DNA of 64,000 bases from Pedobacter sp. KBS0701 (GTDB taxonomy: Bacteria; Bacteroidota; Bacteroidia; Sphingobacteriales; Sphingobacteriaceae), in the NCBI RefSeq assembly GCF_005938645.2, contig NZ_CP042171.1:5828001-5892000 (forward strand). The letters are read 5' to 3'. The notes beneath the pieces are model-generated. The model did not search any database. It was not told where the DNA came from and saw nothing but the letters and a program-made list of their open reading frames with translations. Positions 61,845 through 64,000 of the stretch are shown here, piece by piece; positions within the stretch are counted from its first letter, which is position 1, and each line of letters starts with the position of its first letter. Made by a program: the position numbers and the translations under genes.

Positions 61845-62762
61845 ATGACACATGCCATCATTATACCGCTGTTCAACAAAGCGCCCTATGTTAGCCAAAC
61901 GTTAAATTCACTCATCCGGCAAAGTAAACTGCCGGATGAGTTGATTATTGTCGACGACTTAAGTACAGATAATAGTCTTATTATTGTCCATGATTTTTTG
62001 CGTAATCATATTTCCGCCTTTGGCAATTGCAAGATACTGGTAATTGAACTCGCGGAAAATAAAGGCCCGGGTAATGCACGGAATATCGGTTTTGCTGCTA
62101 CTCATTGTGAATTAGTTAGTTTTTTAGATGCTGATGACGAATATCATCCACAGCTGCTGGAAATAGCAACACATGCATTTAGAGTGCATCAGCTCGATTT
62201 TATGGTGCTTAATATCACTTTTATGCCAGGTAATGAGATATATCCTGACCTGAAGCCATTAAAAAAGTACCTGGAACCGCTTGATGCAGATCTATATCTG
62301 ATTAAAAATCCTTTGATGGCAGTTAGCGATCCGCATTTTATAATTGGGGTTGGAAGTAATGTGATTACACGAAGTAAATGGATCGCCTCTAACCGATACC
62401 AGGCAGAAGCCCAGCTAAATGAAGGTGTCGATTTTTGGTACCGGGTACTAAAAGGAATACTGAACTCGGTGCCAGGTAAAATAGCCCTGCAAACTGGTGG
62501 TTATCTTTATGTTAACGAGGTCCCCGGGAGCCTTTCGAGGAAAAAATATAGCCATTTTAAACAGATCGAATTGCCACCGGTAATTTCAAGGTATGTAGAC
62601 AGTAAAGATAAACACGACCGCCTGTTGATGGGCATGATCGGTGAACGCTGGTATAAATACGCCCTACAAAATTTACCATCCGATACCCAAAGAGCACGTT
62701 TTTTATGGCATTACCGAAGTTTATTGCCGAAATATATTGGCTATCTGCTCATCAAAAGATAA
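61845..62762 (+). CDS. Family 2 glycosyltransferase
   Basis: 305 residues of the GT-A fold. The nucleotide-binding start is MTHAIIIPLFNKAPYVSQTL with ELIIVDDLSTDNS, GPGNARNIGF follows, and the metal motif is FLDADDEYH (Asp95-x-Asp97). Acceptor-side residues follow in NEGVDFWYRVLKG (the ED/QxxRW-like region). No membrane segment is present, so a soluble acceptor is likely. It starts 2 bp after the ATP-grasp gene and is followed by the adenylate-forming enzyme at 9 bp. Confidence 0.92.
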   Translation: MTHAIIIPLFNKAPYVSQTLNSLIRQSKLPDELIIVDDLSTDNSLIIVHDFLRNHISAFGNCKILVIELAENKGPGNARNIGFAATHCELVSFLDADDEYHPQLLEIATHAFRVHQLDFMVLNITFMPGNEIYPDLKPLKKYLEPLDADLYLIKNPLMAVSDPHFIIGVGSNVITRSKWIASNRYQAEAQLNEGVDFWYRVLKGILNSVPGKIALQTGGYLYVNEVPGSLSRKKYSHFKQIELPPVISRYVDSKDKHDRLLMGMIGERWYKYALQNLPSDTQRARFLWHYRSLLPKYIGYLLIKR

Positions 62763-62771
62763 ATTTTAAAA

Positions 62772-63935
62772 ATGATCGATCCTCTCCTTAATCAATATTA
62801 TCAGATTGTTAGGCAATCTGATCTTTTCAGGTTCTATTATCTTGATCATGAAGATTATCGAAGCGCTCCCTTAATAGGTAAAAAGGAATTGATTAATCTT
62901 TTAAATGATTATTTTGATCTGCATAGCCAGAAAGAAGGTGTTTATCTGGTGCGTTCTGGCGGATCTACTCAAAAACCGCTGGTTTTTCCGGTTGATATTG
63001 CAGAAAATCTCGAACAGCGTGCAATACTGGCCTCCGCATTAAAACAAGCTGGAGTATTTACCCCAAAAACCATCGCCCTCAATATGTTTGGTTATATGGA
63101 TATGTACCGCACTGCTGCCATTATGGACGATCTTTTGGAACGTTGCAGTGCAACCACATTGGTAGCCAGTGCCGGCTTACCTTACGAAGACGCCTACCAG
63201 ATGGCGCTGAATTTCAGGCCCAATTTATTATTAGGTACACCCTCAAAATTATTCCTTTTTGCGCAATACCTTAAAAAGCATCAGCTTAGTTTGTCAATCA
63301 CCAATCTTGTGTTTGGTGGCGAGTTTTTGCCGCCCTCACATATCAAACTTTTCGAGGATGTTTTCGGAACCCGGCAGATCTATTCATTATACGGTTCTGC
63401 AGAAACCGGGATATGGGCCTGGTGCGATTATAGCCGTTCGCCATCATTGTTCAGGGTAATTCACGGGCTGGTAGTGGAGCCAAACGATCCGGGTGCTGAT
63501 GGCTATGGTTCCCTCCTGGTGAGCAATCTATTCCGTAAACGTTTCCCAATCTTTAGGTACAATACAGGCGATATCGGTAAATGGGTTGAAGTTGACGGCC
63601 AACCTTATTTGGAATTAAAAGGGAGATCTTCCAATTCTTTTATGTTTAACGAGTGTAACTATGAACTGGATGATTTTAATGCAGTTTTAACAGATGTTGA
63701 ACGGTTTCAGATACAGATCACACCTTATGAAGGGCATACCGCAATAAAATTTATGCTGATAGCTGATGTAGCCAATAACGATAAAGCAGCCTATATTGAG
63801 TTAAAGCTTCAAGAGATAAATGAGGTGTTTGGTTACAAAGTGAGAAATTTAGAGGTTTTAGCGGGTATGGATTTAGATCTTTATACCAATGCCATTACTG
63901 GTAAAACACATGTGATTGTCGATCATCGGATTTGA
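62772..63935 (+). CDS. Phenylacetate-CoA-ligase-like adenylate-forming enzyme
   Basis: Activates a carboxylic acid as acyl-AMP. The 387-residue product has the phosphate loop LVRSGGSTQKPLVFP (about 59-73), the YGSAETGIWAW motif (about 215), FRYNTGDIGKW (about 266) and a hinge region LKGRSSNSFMFNECNYELDD. It is about 40 residues shorter at the N-terminus than PaaK and has the reduced C-terminal domain seen in small PaaK-like enzymes of natural-product clusters. It is the last operon gene visible; the window ends 65 bp later with no further gene evident. Confidence 0.85.
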   Translation: MIDPLLNQYYQIVRQSDLFRFYYLDHEDYRSAPLIGKKELINLLNDYFDLHSQKEGVYLVRSGGSTQKPLVFPVDIAENLEQRAILASALKQAGVFTPKTIALNMFGYMDMYRTAAIMDDLLERCSATTLVASAGLPYEDAYQMALNFRPNLLLGTPSKLFLFAQYLKKHQLSLSITNLVFGGEFLPPSHIKLFEDVFGTRQIYSLYGSAETGIWAWCDYSRSPSLFRVIHGLVVEPNDPGADGYGSLLVSNLFRKRFPIFRYNTGDIGKWVEVDGQPYLELKGRSSNSFMFNECNYELDDFNAVLTDVERFQIQITPYEGHTAIKFMLIADVANNDKAAYIELKLQEINEVFGYKVRNLEVLAGMDLDLYTNAITGKTHVIVDHRI

Positions 63936-64000
63936 TATTGACTTTTGGCGGATTCTGCGGATTTCATACCCTGTTTCCAGAATGGAATGGACAAAAAAAG
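63936..64000. other. Right-edge 65 bp
   Basis: No terminator or start codon can be assigned; the operon may continue beyond the edge. Confidence 0.4.

Overview
The window is chromosomal DNA from a low-GC Bacteroidota bacterium, most likely a Sphingobacteriaceae member close to Pedobacter. The evidence is a complete SusC/SusD locus driven by a FecI/FecR pair, a SusC with an N-terminal STN domain, a Bacteroidota-type three-gene succinate dehydrogenase with a single cytochrome b subunit, Bacteroidota promoter elements (TTG, about 19 bases, TAnnTTTG), few Shine-Dalgarno sites, and the short interspersed palindromes typical of Pedobacter-like genomes. No tRNA, rRNA, CRISPR array or prophage was seen.

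Layout. 1-3.7 kb: RND efflux permease (cut by the left edge) and its lipoprotein adaptor. 4.1-8.9 kb: dapF, an HtrA protease, a Cys-rich copper-storage-type protein, an unknown protein and a cold-shock protein. 8.9-9.5 kb: a decayed GxxExxY gene inside an inverted-repeat-bounded segment. 9.7-13.3 kb: sdhCAB. 13.7-17.0 kb: a BlaI/BlaR1-type operon whose sensor carries TonB and plug domains, plus a two-plug secreted protein and a TonB-domain remnant. 17.2-19.7 kb: a four-gene NarL-type signalling locus. 20.2-24.7 kb: a solo LuxR HTH protein, an ABC-2 exporter and a LytS/LytR pair. 24.9-38.2 kb: plsC, a solitary Y1 transposase beside a cluster of small hairpins, a Nudix enzyme, a TonB-dependent receptor, a 2-hydroxyacid dehydrogenase, OsmC, an M1 peptidase, greA, a HIT protein, a Lipoprotein_15-type lipoprotein and an ECF sigma/barrel pair. 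38.2-47.3 kb: stress and redox genes (pirin, OYE with ArsR, HxlR with SDR, AraC, CDGSH, GNAT, alpha/beta hydrolase) separated by repeat-rich spacers. 47.5-59.1 kb: a serine protease and a FecI-FecR-SusC-SusD-lipoprotein-TlpA-thioredoxin nutrient-uptake locus. 59.1-64.0 kb: a divergent, tightly packed four-gene operon encoding a haem-oxygenase-like protein, an ATP-grasp ligase, a family 2 glycosyltransferase and a PaaK-like adenylate-forming enzyme. A possible 32-residue peptide gene lies just after its candidate promoter.

The last operon looks like a small-molecule or modified-peptide pathway that I do not recognise, and it is the best candidate for an undescribed system. Other points worth checking are a terminator hairpin in the greA leader, a leader peptide and terminator upstream of the solo LuxR gene, the transposase-associated hairpin cluster, the inverted-repeat-bounded GxxExxY pseudogene, and an ECF-linked protein that appears to join an inner-membrane anchor to an outer-membrane barrel. 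All functional calls come from reading motifs; no database search was run.
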